From: a virus
Strand: one strand, 5' to 3'
Length of the DNA stretch: 64,000 nt
IMG/VR virus record: IMGVR_UViG_3300020391_000003
Span: 120,325 to 184,324 of that record
The notes under the pieces were generated by a model, which saw nothing but the letters and a program-made list of their open reading frames with translations, searched no databases and had not been told where the DNA came from. Made by a program: the position numbers and the translations under genes. Of this stretch, positions 41,929 to 50,691 are shown in pieces; position 1 is the stretch's first letter; every line of letters starts with the position of its first letter.

Positions 41929-43442
41929 TAAATATCGGGGACTTCATCTCCTCTTTCAATAAGAACGCCAACTCCTTCCGATTCTATATGGTCAACCATG
42001 TCTTGAAGGTCTCCTTTTTCTGTGATTGAAAAATTTTCTAAATTTAAATTGATATAGTTTTTTCTTTTGCTTCCATCTGGCATTTCTATAGGTTGTAGGG
42101 CTCTATGTACATCTTTGCCTAGCCATCTGTACTTTAGGCAAATGAGTTTATGAGTGCCAAAGTCTTCAGGTTCATCTTGAATTTCATCCATTGTTTTTTG
42201 TCTTAATAAAAATAAGTGAGAGCAAAATTGTGTAATTTGATCGGATAAAGAAACTATACTTTCGTCATCTACTACATTGTCTGAATTTCTATTATTGGTA
42301 ATTCCTAGGCGATTGCTCTGGACACTTGTGAGCATAGATACTGCAGGCTTGTCATTGAAACATAATTCTTTTTGAATTAATTGCTTGAATTTATCAACCA
42401 TTCTTCCCACAGTTTCCCAGCTACTCGTTCCATTCTGGCGCTCATAGGTAGTTTTAATATAGTCGAAACTAAAAATCATCTGGTTTCCTCTGCCAACCTC
42501 GGAATAATAAAACCTTCTTATTATATTCAACATGCTATCTATGGAGTGTCCTGCAACATTGTAGTAATAAAACTTGAATTTTTTAACCTTCTTCCAGGTA
42601 TCTCTTACTTTTTCTATAATTTCTTCTCCAGCTTGACGCCATCGACCAGTTTCAAGCAAATGCATGGGCACTCCAGAAAGTGCAGAACACTGCCTAACAA
42701 TTAACTCTTCTTTGCTCATTTCTCCATTGTCAAAATGAAGTACAGGAATATTGTTATTTATCTCTGAAACTTTTGTGCAGAAATCCATACAAAATTGTGT
42801 CTTACCAACTCCTGCTCTAGCTACAACAACCGCTATATTTCCTGGTCTAAACAAAGAACCATAAAGTTCATTTAATCGAGGATGAGGCCCCATTAATCCA
42901 AATTCATCAATTGGATTATTGCCTCTTTCTTCAATAAAATCTTCCATGTCATCAAAAAGATTCTCTGGCTTGCTTGAGCCCATCTCGTATAGATTTATTT
43001 TATCGTTGTATATTTTGTCTGCTTCGCTTACAATGTCATCAAAACTGGCGCTTGAAGGCATGCTCTTCATATTTTTTGCAACTTGTAAAGATGCATTGTG
43101 TATCTCTCTTCTTACCGTAATTTTCTTCAACTCTTGCGCGGCTTTTAAAACTCCTTCTTTGGATATCTGTCTCATGGATAGAGCTTTAATGTAGTCTGAA
43201 ATGTTAATATTATCTTCAAAGGAAATATTTAAAGACTGAACTCTTTGAGCTAGCAGAACTTCGTCTAGTGCATCTCCCAATTCAAGTGATTGCCTTAACA
43301 CACAAAAAATAGTTTTATTAACAATAGTGTTTTTATCAAAGAAATCGTCTTGATTTATGAAAGATGCTATTAGTGGATAGCTTTCTGGGTATTTTATAAG
43401 TCCAGCTATTAGATGCTGCTCTAGTTCGTGTGAATTTACCAT
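41928..43442 (-). CDS. dnaB: Replicative DNA helicase (DnaB-like)
   Basis: 504 residues. The N-terminal helical domain (about 1-110, ELEQHLIAGLIKYPESY) is the DnaB collar that contacts primase. The RecA-like motor has Walker A ARAGVGKTQ (208-216) and a downstream FSFDYIKTTYERQ (Walker B region), ending near GTHKLICLKYRWLGK. It unwinds DNA at the phage fork. It heads an eight-gene operon running to 36400. The -10 of its sigma70-like promoter is 6 nt from the ATG, so the mRNA is probably leaderless. Confidence 0.9.
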   Translation of the reverse strand: MVNSHELEQHLIAGLIKYPESYPLIASFINQDDFFDKNTIVNKTIFCVLRQSLELGDALDEVLLAQRVQSLNISFEDNINISDYIKALSMRQISKEGVLKAAQELKKITVRREIHNASLQVAKNMKSMPSSASFDDIVSEADKIYNDKINLYEMGSSKPENLFDDMEDFIEERGNNPIDEFGLMGPHPRLNELYGSLFRPGNIAVVVARAGVGKTQFCMDFCTKVSEINNNIPVLHFDNGEMSKEELIVRQCSALSGVPMHLLETGRWRQAGEEIIEKVRDTWKKVKKFKFYYYNVAGHSIDSMLNIIRRFYYSEVGRGNQMIFSFDYIKTTYERQNGTSSWETVGRMVDKFKQLIQKELCFNDKPAVSMLTSVQSNRLGITNNRNSDNVVDDESIVSLSDQITQFCSHLFLLRQKTMDEIQDEPEDFGTHKLICLKYRWLGKDVHRALQPIEMPDGSKRKNYINLNLENFSITEKGDLQDMVDHIESEGVGVLIERGDEVPDI

Positions 43443-43448
43443 GCAAGA

Positions 43449-43477
43449 ATGGTATCATAATAAATAAGAAATGTCAA
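43449..43477 (-). promoter_or_regulatory. Sigma70-like promoter for dnaB operon
   Basis: Reading minus: TTGACA (43477-43472), 17 bp, TACCAT (43454-43449), then 6 nt to the ATG at 43442. It overlaps the end of the upstream small gene. Confidence 0.75.
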
Positions 43478-43755
43478 GGCATTTCTTCGTCACCAACATC
43501 GCCACCGGAATTCAATTCAATTTCTTGTGCAGCTAGTTGATCGAGATATTGCTCTAAAGCTTTTCTCAGTCCCATTTCTACAATTGGGGAAGATGCTTTG
43601 GTAATGACCGAGGGCAACCCATCTTGATTAACAAAAGATAATATAAAACCGCTATCACCAGAGCTTGATCCAGAAAACTCAAAGAGTTGACTGAGTATAT
43701 TTTCTGGCAAGTGAAATTTTGATAAATTTTCTGGGTCAATAAATTCGTCGCTCAT
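43474..43755 (-). CDS. Small acidic hypothetical protein
   Basis: 93 residues, with MSDEFIDPENLSKFHLPENI at the start and a Gly/Asp/Glu-rich end. No membrane segment. A GTGTA-class motif lies exactly 14 nt before the ATG, in an otherwise replication-type region, so it may be expressed at a different time from its neighbours. Function unknown; the middle IVEMGLRKALEQYLDQL helix suggests dimerisation. Confidence 0.6.
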   Translation of the reverse strand: MSDEFIDPENLSKFHLPENILSQLFEFSGSSSGDSGFILSFVNQDGLPSVITKASSPIVEMGLRKALEQYLDQLAAQEIELNSGGDVGDEEMP

Positions 43756-43769
43756 ATTCTATATTACAC
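43756..43769 (-). promoter_or_regulatory. GTGTA-class phage promoter
   Basis: GTGTAATATAGAAT directly before the ATG at 43755; G is 14 nt upstream. Confidence 0.65.
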
Positions 43770-43772
43770 TAA

Positions 43773-44183
43773 CTATAGATTAACTCCAAAATTAGAGAAT
43801 AAACTTTTGTTAAGCTTGTCTCCGTCGTAAATCTCAACAAGTTGTATATTGTTTATCTCGCAAAATTTTAATTTATCTCTATCTCTTTTTAATTGATTTA
43901 GGTAGTTAATTTTATTGGAACCATGAAAAAACGGAACATATTTTGTGTGCTGCTTGCCTTGAACTTCGACAGCTATTTTTTTATTTGCATTATAAAAATC
44001 TAATGAAAGTTTTGTTCCTGCAACGGGAAACTCTTCAAAAACAATATGATTGCTCCAATGCTTTTTTAAAAATTGCTTGGCTTGAAATTGAATTTTACTT
44101 CTGCTTTCACCGTCCCAATCTATTAAGTAGGATCTAGCTTTTTTAACAGTTCTTTCAGCGCCAGTTAAAGTCTTAAAGCGCAT
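43773..44183 (-). CDS. Small PD-(D/E)XK-like endonuclease
   Basis: 136 residues. HIVFEEFPVAG (Glu50/Glu51), SLDFYNANKKIAVEVQGKQH (Asp62, Glu73, Gln75) and a following long helix plus NNIQLVEIYDG match the VSR/DUF559-type restriction-endonuclease fold (E...D...ExQ). It overlaps the end of recA by 11 bp, so it belongs to the recombination operon. Possibly a resolvase or a nicking enzyme. Confidence 0.7.
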   Translation of the reverse strand: MRFKTLTGAERTVKKARSYLIDWDGESRSKIQFQAKQFLKKHWSNHIVFEEFPVAGTKLSLDFYNANKKIAVEVQGKQHTKYVPFFHGSNKINYLNQLKRDRDKLKFCEINNIQLVEIYDGDKLNKSLFSNFGVNL

Positions 44184-45279
44184 TAGTTAGGTTTTTAAAA
44201 TCTTTATACAAGAAGTCGCAGAGCTTTTCGTTTTCTTCCAAGAATTCCACTAACCTTAATTCTCCCTGAAATTTTTCATTAATTTTAATTTTCTTGCCAG
44301 CTAGTTCTTTTACTAAATCTTCTGAGACTGTAATCCATGCTCCTTTTTTAACTATAAGATTAAACAAGTAAAGCATGTCAAGTATTTCTCTTGCCCTCCA
44401 AACTGACTTTCCATCTTTTTGCCCATATTGAATTGGATATCTTACTGTCGAGCCAGTTTTTTCATTTATACTTTTCCTGAATTTTACTTTACAATAGTGA
44501 CCTATTGGCTCTCCCTTTTCGTCTATTCTTGTTGCAGTTGGGTTTTTATATATGAGATCTGAGGCGAATCTTTCTTCAAACTCTAAAATAAAATTGGCAT
44601 AATGTTTTATTGCATTTCCACCTGCTTGTTTTACTCTTGGGCCTCCACGCGCAGCGTATGGATTCGTTGCTACCTCGACCCTAACCTGACTAGTCAAGAT
44701 CATTGTGTGCCCCATTTTAGTGATAGGAAGAACCATTTTCTTTAAGAAAACAGAAGTAATTAGCGCTCCTCCTGCAACTTGTTCTGATTCGGCGAAAGGC
44801 TTATCTATATCTCCTACCCTGCATAAAGCATCTACGCTATCAATTATGAACATATATTTTTTGTCATGCTCATTGTTAAAAACAAGTTCTCTAATTAACT
44901 CGAAAACTTTTTCAAAAATATTGCAATCAAACACAAAAAACTTTTCAGGATTTGTATCAATACCTGAGCGTTCTATCATCTCTTTACTAAATCTGCCTTC
45001 GCTTTTGATGTAAATAATCATACCATTTTTATCGAAATGGTTTTGGAAATTTTTTGCAAATGCCATTGCACAACTAGTTTTTCCGCCTTCGTTGATTCCT
45101 GTGAACCTATGTGCTCCGCTTGGTAGGCCTCCGCCCAAAGCTATGTCTAGGTTAAGGCTTCCGCTTGATATTTTATATTCTTCGCTTTCGTGAAAGTTAT
45201 AGTGATACTTTTGGTTATCTTTGTCAGAAAGAAACTTTGCTATCTGTTCGGTTGTTTGAATGTCTTTAGTTTTGCTCAT
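44173..45279 (-). CDS. recA: RecA/UvsX-type recombinase
   Basis: 368 residues. SSGSLNLDIALGGGLPSGAH leads to Walker A GINEGGKTS (61-69), which lacks the usual GPESSGKT wording. Walker B is FIIDSVDAL, and the loop region contains TSQVRVEVATNPYAARGG and RVKQAGGNAIKHYAN. It should form filaments on single-stranded DNA and drive strand exchange, needed for recombination-dependent replication. It overlaps the preceding gene by 14 bp in the operon from 45604. Good confidence on family; Walker A divergence resembles phage recombinases. Confidence 0.9.
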   Translation of the reverse strand: MSKTKDIQTTEQIAKFLSDKDNQKYHYNFHESEEYKISSGSLNLDIALGGGLPSGAHRFTGINEGGKTSCAMAFAKNFQNHFDKNGMIIYIKSEGRFSKEMIERSGIDTNPEKFFVFDCNIFEKVFELIRELVFNNEHDKKYMFIIDSVDALCRVGDIDKPFAESEQVAGGALITSVFLKKMVLPITKMGHTMILTSQVRVEVATNPYAARGGPRVKQAGGNAIKHYANFILEFEERFASDLIYKNPTATRIDEKGEPIGHYCKVKFRKSINEKTGSTVRYPIQYGQKDGKSVWRAREILDMLYLFNLIVKKGAWITVSEDLVKELAGKKIKINEKFQGELRLVEFLEENEKLCDFLYKDFKNLTNAL

Positions 45280-45604
45280 CTATAAATTGTCTGATTGTTT
45301 TTAATTTTTTCGAAATTATTTTGTCTTTTCCCTGTTTTTTTCCTATTGGAATTTCAACCTTCTCAGGTATTTTATAATTAAATTCTTTATACTTTTTTGA
45401 TAGTATGTTTAGTCCGTGACCAGATCTTAATACTGCTAAAGAGGGAACTTTATCTAGGGTAACCCTTTGCCAGAAATCTTCTGACTTGAACATATTCATT
45501 AGATCATTGAGAATTTTCATTTCTCTAGCCCAAAACATTCTCTTTTGGGTTGATGGCTCAGTAACAATTTTTTTAATTATATTTCTTTTGTTGAGTTTTT
45601 TCAC
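45266..45604 (-). CDS. 112-aa basic hypothetical protein before recA
   Basis: Starts at GTG 45604 (MKKLNKRNIIKKIV). Basic throughout, with RMFWAREMKILNDLMNMF as a probable amphipathic helix and a Lys-rich end. The sigma70-like -10 ends 6 nt before the GTG, supporting this start. Co-transcribed with recA and the small nuclease, so a recombination accessory or ssDNA-binding mediator (like UvsY in T4) is possible, but there is no sequence evidence for it. Confidence 0.6.
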   Translation of the reverse strand: MKKLNKRNIIKKIVTEPSTQKRMFWAREMKILNDLMNMFKSEDFWQRVTLDKVPSLAVLRSGHGLNILSKKYKEFNYKIPEKVEIPIGKKQGKDKIISKKLKTIRQFIDEQN

Positions 45605-45610
45605 CCATCA

Positions 45611-45639
45611 AGTATAACTTAATTTGTATAAAAAGTCAA
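45611..45639 (-). promoter_or_regulatory. Sigma70-like promoter for recA operon
   Basis: Reading minus: TTGACT (45639-45634), 17 bp, TATACT (45616-45611), 6 nt to the GTG at 45604. It overlaps the 3' end of the upstream coiled-coil gene. Confidence 0.75.
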
Positions 45640-47648
45640 GCTTTATATTTATACTTGGGTTTTATATTGTGGTAAGTTCTATTGTCAACATGTTGGTCTA
45701 CTAAATTTTTAATCATAGAATTAAATATACTTTCTTTAGTTGATGGGTCTTTACCTATATCTGCCAAATCTATTTTATCTGAAATGTCTGAAAATTTATA
45801 TATATCCTCTTTTGTAAAATTATTTAATCTTTCAAAGCAGTGATGGCCAGAGTGCTTACATGGTACTTCTAGTAAATATCTTCCATTAGGTAAAATCGAG
45901 CATGTAATAATTGATATTTTACGATTTTTAATTTCAATATTTTCTTTTAATAATTGATTTTTCTGAGTGGTGAGTTCAGATATTTTATTCTCTAGTTCTG
46001 TATTTGGATTAATATTAACTTCTTGACTTTTATTTAAAAGCTGTTTTTCTAAATTAATATTTTTAATATAAAGATCTTCTTTTTCTTGCTCGAGGGCTGT
46101 TACTTGATTTTTTATTTCCGATAAAGCATTGGCACTCACACATATTTCAGATTTTAATTCGTCGATTGCATTTGATTGAGACTTATGGGAAATCATGATT
46201 TCTTTTATTTCGGAAACGTTTTTTGCGGCTTCATCTGCTTTGTTCAGTAGTTTGGCTTTACTAATTTTTATTTGCTTAATGTCATTTTCGGCAATTGTTT
46301 TTTGTTTTATTAGCTCTTCAATTTCTTTAGATACAACCGAGGAGTCTTCTTTTTTTATTATTTCTTGCTGACATTGTATTTTAATTTTTCTGAGTTCTTC
46401 TTTGGCTGCAGAAACTTCTTTTTGGTATTTTTGTACTTGATTCTCCTTTAGTGAAAGTATCTTACTTTCTTGGTCTATATCTTTTTGTTTTTCTTCAAGA
46501 TCAATTTGTTGCCTATCTAATTCTTTGATTTTAAGTTCAATTTCAGTTGACTTTTCAAATACAACAGTTTCATCTTGCATGGCTTTAGGAAACCTTTTGG
46601 ATAAACTAATGTGAGCCGCAAGAACCAGAAGAATAGCTAGAGGATCAAAAACGAAAATTAATATAATTATTACTATTCTTACAGCTTTCCCCATATCAAA
46701 TTGCATACCTGTAAAGTCCGCAATTAATTCTGCCACATATTTTATTGGCCCAATCTCGGCTTCTAGTTGTCTGGAGCCATCATCTAGCTCAAATTTTTCA
46801 CGTTCTAGATTGTCAATAATATTTAGAGCTTCAGAAATATTACGATTTAATTCTTCTATTTTTAATTCTGTATCTTCTGGCTTTTGAAATCCTATGGTTT
46901 GATATTCTTGTATTCTTTGTCTTATGTCTGAAATAATGGAAGATGTTTCATCTCTATATTTAGAAATTCTTGATTCTATTTCTTGTTTTTTAGTTTTAAG
47001 TTCTTCTCGCTCTGTAGCTTGCTCGGTTACTTTATCCTCTATCTTTTTCTTTTTGTTTGAAAATAAACCTCCAGGCCCATTTTTGACTTCATTCAATTCT
47101 TGGTTTAGTTCGTTAATTCTTGCTTGTATTGGATCAAGCATTTTGCTGTCAAGAGCTATATCTTTTTCTAGCTGTTCTGTAAGTTGGGATATTTTCTTCT
47201 GCTCCAATTCAATGTTGTCTGAGCTTTTATCTGATAGGTTTCGGTTTTTATCTTCGTTTTGAGCTATCAACTCTTTTTGCCTAGAAATATAATCTTGTTG
47301 TCTTGATATTTTTGTTTCAACCTGCTGAACTAAAGCTTGTGCTTTTTCGCTATTTTGCTCGTGTTCTATATGAGATTTAGATAAAAAACCAAAGATTCCC
47401 ATGCTTGTTATTCCCATCAAAACAACAATAGCTGAAAATAAATAAATTTTTATCATCTTAGGCGCAGACTTCCAGTTCTTGTGAAGCCATATTGCTGCTA
47501 TAATTTTACCAACTTCAAGAGCTGATCCCATAGCTATCACTGCGGCAATAGAACCTGGGAATATTGTGGCAAGACCAATAATACTAAAATATGCTGCTAT
47601 GCAAGATATGCTTAGCGCAGAAACAAGAGTCAAGATCGCGAAGATCAT
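45636..47648 (-). CDS. Membrane protein with long coiled coil
   Basis: 670 residues. Three hydrophobic segments lie in the first ~90 residues (ILTLVSALSISCIAAYFSII, FPGSIAAVIAMGSALEVG, IYLFSAIVVLMGITSMGIFG). A long coiled coil follows (about 95-300), one more membrane segment around 325-345 (IVIIILIFVFDPLAILLVLA), then another coiled coil (about 365-580) and a compact C-terminal domain. Proteins with this N-terminus occur in T4-like phages, function unknown. It could tether replication or virion assembly to the membrane. It overlaps its upstream gene by one base. Confidence 0.65.
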   Translation of the reverse strand: MIFAILTLVSALSISCIAAYFSIIGLATIFPGSIAAVIAMGSALEVGKIIAAIWLHKNWKSAPKMIKIYLFSAIVVLMGITSMGIFGFLSKSHIEHEQNSEKAQALVQQVETKISRQQDYISRQKELIAQNEDKNRNLSDKSSDNIELEQKKISQLTEQLEKDIALDSKMLDPIQARINELNQELNEVKNGPGGLFSNKKKKIEDKVTEQATEREELKTKKQEIESRISKYRDETSSIISDIRQRIQEYQTIGFQKPEDTELKIEELNRNISEALNIIDNLEREKFELDDGSRQLEAEIGPIKYVAELIADFTGMQFDMGKAVRIVIIILIFVFDPLAILLVLAAHISLSKRFPKAMQDETVVFEKSTEIELKIKELDRQQIDLEEKQKDIDQESKILSLKENQVQKYQKEVSAAKEELRKIKIQCQQEIIKKEDSSVVSKEIEELIKQKTIAENDIKQIKISKAKLLNKADEAAKNVSEIKEIMISHKSQSNAIDELKSEICVSANALSEIKNQVTALEQEKEDLYIKNINLEKQLLNKSQEVNINPNTELENKISELTTQKNQLLKENIEIKNRKISIITCSILPNGRYLLEVPCKHSGHHCFERLNNFTKEDIYKFSDISDKIDLADIGKDPSTKESIFNSMIKNLVDQHVDNRTYHNIKPKYKYKA

Positions 47649-47884
47649 TACGGTTTATAGTTTGAGTTTGGTGGCTGTATTTTGTTTGGTAGATCTATCG
47701 TTGACGAGCTTGGTCTATTAGAGTTTGCAAAATCACCTTTATTGTCATTACCGTAGTAACCTTTTTCGCCTTTTTTCAGAGAAGGATCGTTTTTTTGTTG
47801 GCTGGGATAGTCATATTGACTTGGTGAAGCCTCCCTGTTGTCGTTTGGGTATCTGAAGTTAGGATCTTGGTTTGGATTGCTCAT
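47648..47884 (-). CDS. Small Pro/Asn-rich hypothetical protein
   Basis: 78 residues, very rich in Asn, Pro, Ser, Gln and Tyr (NPNQDPNFRYPNDNREASPS), probably disordered. A GTGTA-class promoter lies exactly 14 nt before the ATG. Its stop overlaps the start of the coiled-coil membrane-protein gene, implying co-expression. Unknown function. Confidence 0.6.
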   Translation of the reverse strand: MSNPNQDPNFRYPNDNREASPSQYDYPSQQKNDPSLKKGEKGYYGNDNKGDFANSNRPSSSTIDLPNKIQPPNSNYKP

Positions 47885-47898
47885 TTTAATATATACAC
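47885..47898 (-). promoter_or_regulatory. GTGTA-class phage promoter
   Basis: GTGTATATATTAAA directly before the ATG at 47884. Confidence 0.65.
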
Positions 47899-47899
47899 T

Positions 47900-48079
47900 T
47901 TATTCTTCAATCAATTCAGTCATTTTAACTGTAATCATTTGACCATTATCTAGTTCAATAACAGCAAAAACTGCGCCATCCTCCGCGCCACCAAGTTCTT
48001 CATATTCGTTTATGACAGTGCCACCAATTTCTCCATTTTCTGTAGAAACTATACATCTTTTTCTTTTTTTATCAGACAT
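47900..48079 (-). CDS. 59-aa hypothetical protein
   Basis: Read by hand: ATG 48079 to TAA 47900-47902, 59 residues. A basic start (MSDKKRKRCIVST) is followed by a small beta-type domain (GEIGGTVINEYEELGG, DGAVFAVIELDNGQMITVKM). A GTGTA motif lies exactly 14 nt upstream. It fills the gap between the Pro/Asn-rich gene and the portal. The fold looks like a small SH3 or Tudor-type barrel, but that is a guess. Confidence 0.65.
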   Translation of the reverse strand: MSDKKRKRCIVSTENGEIGGTVINEYEELGGAEDGAVFAVIELDNGQMITVKMTELIEE

Positions 48080-48093
48080 ATTTATGTATACAC
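48080..48093 (-). promoter_or_regulatory. GTGTA-class phage promoter
   Basis: GTGTATACATAAAT directly before the ATG at 48079; divergent from the portal promoter at 48161. Confidence 0.65.
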
Positions 48094-48112
48094 TATTTAT
48101 GGTTTACGGAAA

Positions 48113-48149
48113 AGTCTAAAAGTTAACTTTTAACTTTTAGTAGACTTTA
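48113..48149. promoter_or_regulatory. Long imperfect inverted repeat between divergent promoters
   Basis: AGTCTAAAAGTTAA pairs with TTAACTTTTAGTAGACT apart from an inserted TAG. It lies midway between the GTGTA promoters of the 59-residue gene and the portal. It could be an operator or a bidirectional hairpin; there is no T-run on either side. Confidence 0.45.
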
Positions 48150-48160
48150 CTTTGACTTTC

Positions 48161-48174
48161 GTGTACCATAATGC
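48161..48174 (+). promoter_or_regulatory. GTGTA-class phage promoter for portal gene
   Basis: GTGTACCATAATGC directly precedes the GTG at 48175. The exact 14-nt spacing supports the GTG start over the out-of-frame ATG inside the motif. Confidence 0.65.
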
Positions 48175-50154
48175 GTGGCCAAAAGAAAATATATAAAAAA
48201 ATCTGATTACTGGAATAAGTTTTCCAAAGATAGCTCAGAAGATCTTTCCAAAATTATTCAATCTAACGACGCTAGCCCTTCTTCTTCTGGGGAACCTTAT
48301 TATACAGAATCTATAGCATCTACTTATAGTAGGAATAAATCTCTGTCTGACGAATTTTCTTCAAGAAGAAATGCGACACACAAGTCAACAAAAAAACATA
48401 GATTCTCTAATATTGCTAGTGGAGTCTTGCCATATACATATGGAGCTGACGGAGTAAACGTCAGAGAGACAATTGAGCTTTGTCAAAAAGCGTACGCGAA
48501 TATTTCTGTATTTAGAAATGCAATTGATGTTATGTCTGAGTTCGCTAATTCAAAAATATACTTAGAGGGTGGAACTCAAAATTCTCAAGACTTTATATAT
48601 AAATGGTTTGAGAGAATAAATTTATGGAACTTAAAAGATCAATACTTTAGAGAATATTATAGAAGTGGGAATATCTTTATGTATAGGGTTGATGGCCAGT
48701 TTTCAAAAGCTGACTTTGACAAAATAAGTAAAATTTATGGATCAACAATATCTTTAAAACCTGGAAATCTTCCTGTTAAGTATATTATGCTAAACCCTTA
48801 TGATATTGTCGCTAAAAAGGGATCTTCATTTGAAAATGGATTGTATGAAAAAATATTATCGGAGTTCGATATAGAAAGACTAAAAAGCCCTAAAACAGAA
48901 TATGATATTCAGGTATTTGAAGCTCTAGATCCTGAAACCAAGCAGGCAATAGAAAGAGGTCAATATAATTCTGATGGATTAAAAATAAAACTTGATCCTG
49001 GGCATTTGGTATATTCATTTTATAAAAAACAAGATTACGAACCTTTCGCTATTCCTTTTGGGTTTCCTGTGCTTGATGACATTAACTTTAAATTAGAGCT
49101 AAAGCAAATAGATCAGGCTATCTGTAGGACAATTGAAAATGTAATACTTTTAATAACTATGGGCGCAGAGCCAGATAAAGGCGGTATTAATCCAAGAAAT
49201 ATGGAGGCGATGCAGAACCTTTTCAAAAATGAGAGTGTTGGCAGGGTTTTGGTTAGTGATTATACAACAAAAGCAAATTTTGTTATACCTGACATCAGTA
49301 AAGTTGTTGGGCCGTCTAAATATGAGGTAATTAATAATGACATCAAAGAGGGATTGCAAAACGTAATTGTTGGTGATGAGAGATATAGTAATACCCAAGT
49401 GAAGGCGAAAATATTTTTAGAAAGACTTGAAGAATCAAGGAATGCTTTTATATATGATTTTTTACAACCTCAAGTAAAAATGATTTGTCAAAACTTAGGC
49501 TTTAGGAAATATCCGACTGTAAAATTTGAGCAGACAGATATAAAGGATGAAGTTCAGCTGCAAAGAGTTGCTACTAGATTAATGGAGCTGGGTATTATAA
49601 CTCCTGAGCAAGGCGTAAATGTTTTAGAAAAAGGTTCTTATCCAAGACCAGATGAAATGGAGGGAGCTCAAAAGAAATATATAGAGCAAAGAAAGCAGGG
49701 TATGTACAATCCAATTGTAGGAGGAGTTCCAATGATTGAACCTCAAACAGGTACAGGGTCTGGCCCATCAAAAGAAGTCGGAAGGCCAGTCGGAACAAGT
49801 GAAATTCCTCAGGAAAACAAAATTAATGCACAAGAATTATATTCAAGAAAAAACATACAAGACATAATTTATTCAACAGAAAATTTAAAAGCTCAAGGTT
49901 TAAAAGAAATGAGAAAGAGGCTTGGAAAGAAGAAGCTTAAAAAATCTGAAGAGTCTATGGTTTTTGAATTGATAGAGTCTGTAGTGCTATCGGAGGCAGA
50001 GAATCTATGGCAAGAAAGTATGTCGAAATGTATAAAAGATCCTGAGCAAGTTCTAAATTTAGGTATTAATAGTGAAATAAGAAATATATCTGAAGCGCAT
50101 GATTTAGATTTATATTCTGCAGCTTTATTATATCACAGTAACAGGAGGGATTAA
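48175..50154 (+). CDS. Portal protein
   Basis: 659 residues. A long N-terminal region leads to LKDQYFREYYRSGNIFMYRV, then LELKQIDQAICRTIENVILL and ITMGAEPDKGG, the helical stem-like part, and ERLEESRNAFIYDFLQPQVK. The C-terminal third is charged and helical. Size, order and RTIENVILL/YDFLQPQ style match phage portals, the 12-mer that docks the terminase and passes DNA. It is far from terminase and capsid genes (about 30 kb), unusual for a compact head module. Confidence 0.8.
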   Translation: MAKRKYIKKSDYWNKFSKDSSEDLSKIIQSNDASPSSSGEPYYTESIASTYSRNKSLSDEFSSRRNATHKSTKKHRFSNIASGVLPYTYGADGVNVRETIELCQKAYANISVFRNAIDVMSEFANSKIYLEGGTQNSQDFIYKWFERINLWNLKDQYFREYYRSGNIFMYRVDGQFSKADFDKISKIYGSTISLKPGNLPVKYIMLNPYDIVAKKGSSFENGLYEKILSEFDIERLKSPKTEYDIQVFEALDPETKQAIERGQYNSDGLKIKLDPGHLVYSFYKKQDYEPFAIPFGFPVLDDINFKLELKQIDQAICRTIENVILLITMGAEPDKGGINPRNMEAMQNLFKNESVGRVLVSDYTTKANFVIPDISKVVGPSKYEVINNDIKEGLQNVIVGDERYSNTQVKAKIFLERLEESRNAFIYDFLQPQVKMICQNLGFRKYPTVKFEQTDIKDEVQLQRVATRLMELGIITPEQGVNVLEKGSYPRPDEMEGAQKKYIEQRKQGMYNPIVGGVPMIEPQTGTGSGPSKEVGRPVGTSEIPQENKINAQELYSRKNIQDIIYSTENLKAQGLKEMRKRLGKKKLKKSEESMVFELIESVVLSEAENLWQESMSKCIKDPEQVLNLGINSEIRNISEAHDLDLYSAALLYHSNRRD

Positions 50155-50157
50155 TAA

Positions 50158-50691
50158 ATGGGAGCGTTCGAAACTTTCGTTAATGCTAACCTAGGAATAA
50201 GAAAGCCATTAATCTTGGACGTAGGGCATCCAACTGGCAGCACAAAGGCTGCTGGAATTGTTGGGTCTGAATATATAGATACTTCTAACAATTTTATATA
50301 CGAAAAAACCGGAGAGAATAATCAAGAAGACTGGAGGTTTGTTAGAAAACTGGGCGAGTTTAGTGATACAATTCAAAATGTATCTGGATCTTTGTATCAA
50401 CAAATTTCATCTGTGTCTGAAAATACTGTTTGTACTGAATTAAATTTACCGACAGGAGTTGATAGTGTAAGTTTAAGATACGATGAAATTAATAGCTCCT
50501 TAAGTTTCTCTGATCCGCCACACGTTTTTGTAAATTTAAAGTCAAGCGGGGGTTTTCCAAATTTCTACGCTTTATCAACTTATGATGTTGATAACGAATC
50601 GTTTAAGGTAGGATTTTCTAATCAAATAGTAGATGAAGATCTTTCTTTAGAGATTATGATAAAAGGATATGACGGTAACACCGTTACTTAA
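50158..50691 (+). CDS. Hypothetical virion-type protein after portal
   Basis: 177 residues starting 3 bp after the portal stop, with GGAGG (50144-50148) as a good Shine-Dalgarno. It is beta-rich, with ILDVGHPTGSTKAAGIVGSE near the start and a coiled-coil-like middle. Similar short N-termini (a statement of object identity followed by beta strands) occur in phage fibre or collar proteins. Co-transcribed with the portal. Overlaps the convergent small gene by 8 bp. Confidence 0.55.
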   Translation: MGAFETFVNANLGIRKPLILDVGHPTGSTKAAGIVGSEYIDTSNNFIYEKTGENNQEDWRFVRKLGEFSDTIQNVSGSLYQQISSVSENTVCTELNLPTGVDSVSLRYDEINSSLSFSDPPHVFVNLKSSGGFPNFYALSTYDVDNESFKVGFSNQIVDEDLSLEIMIKGYDGNTVT

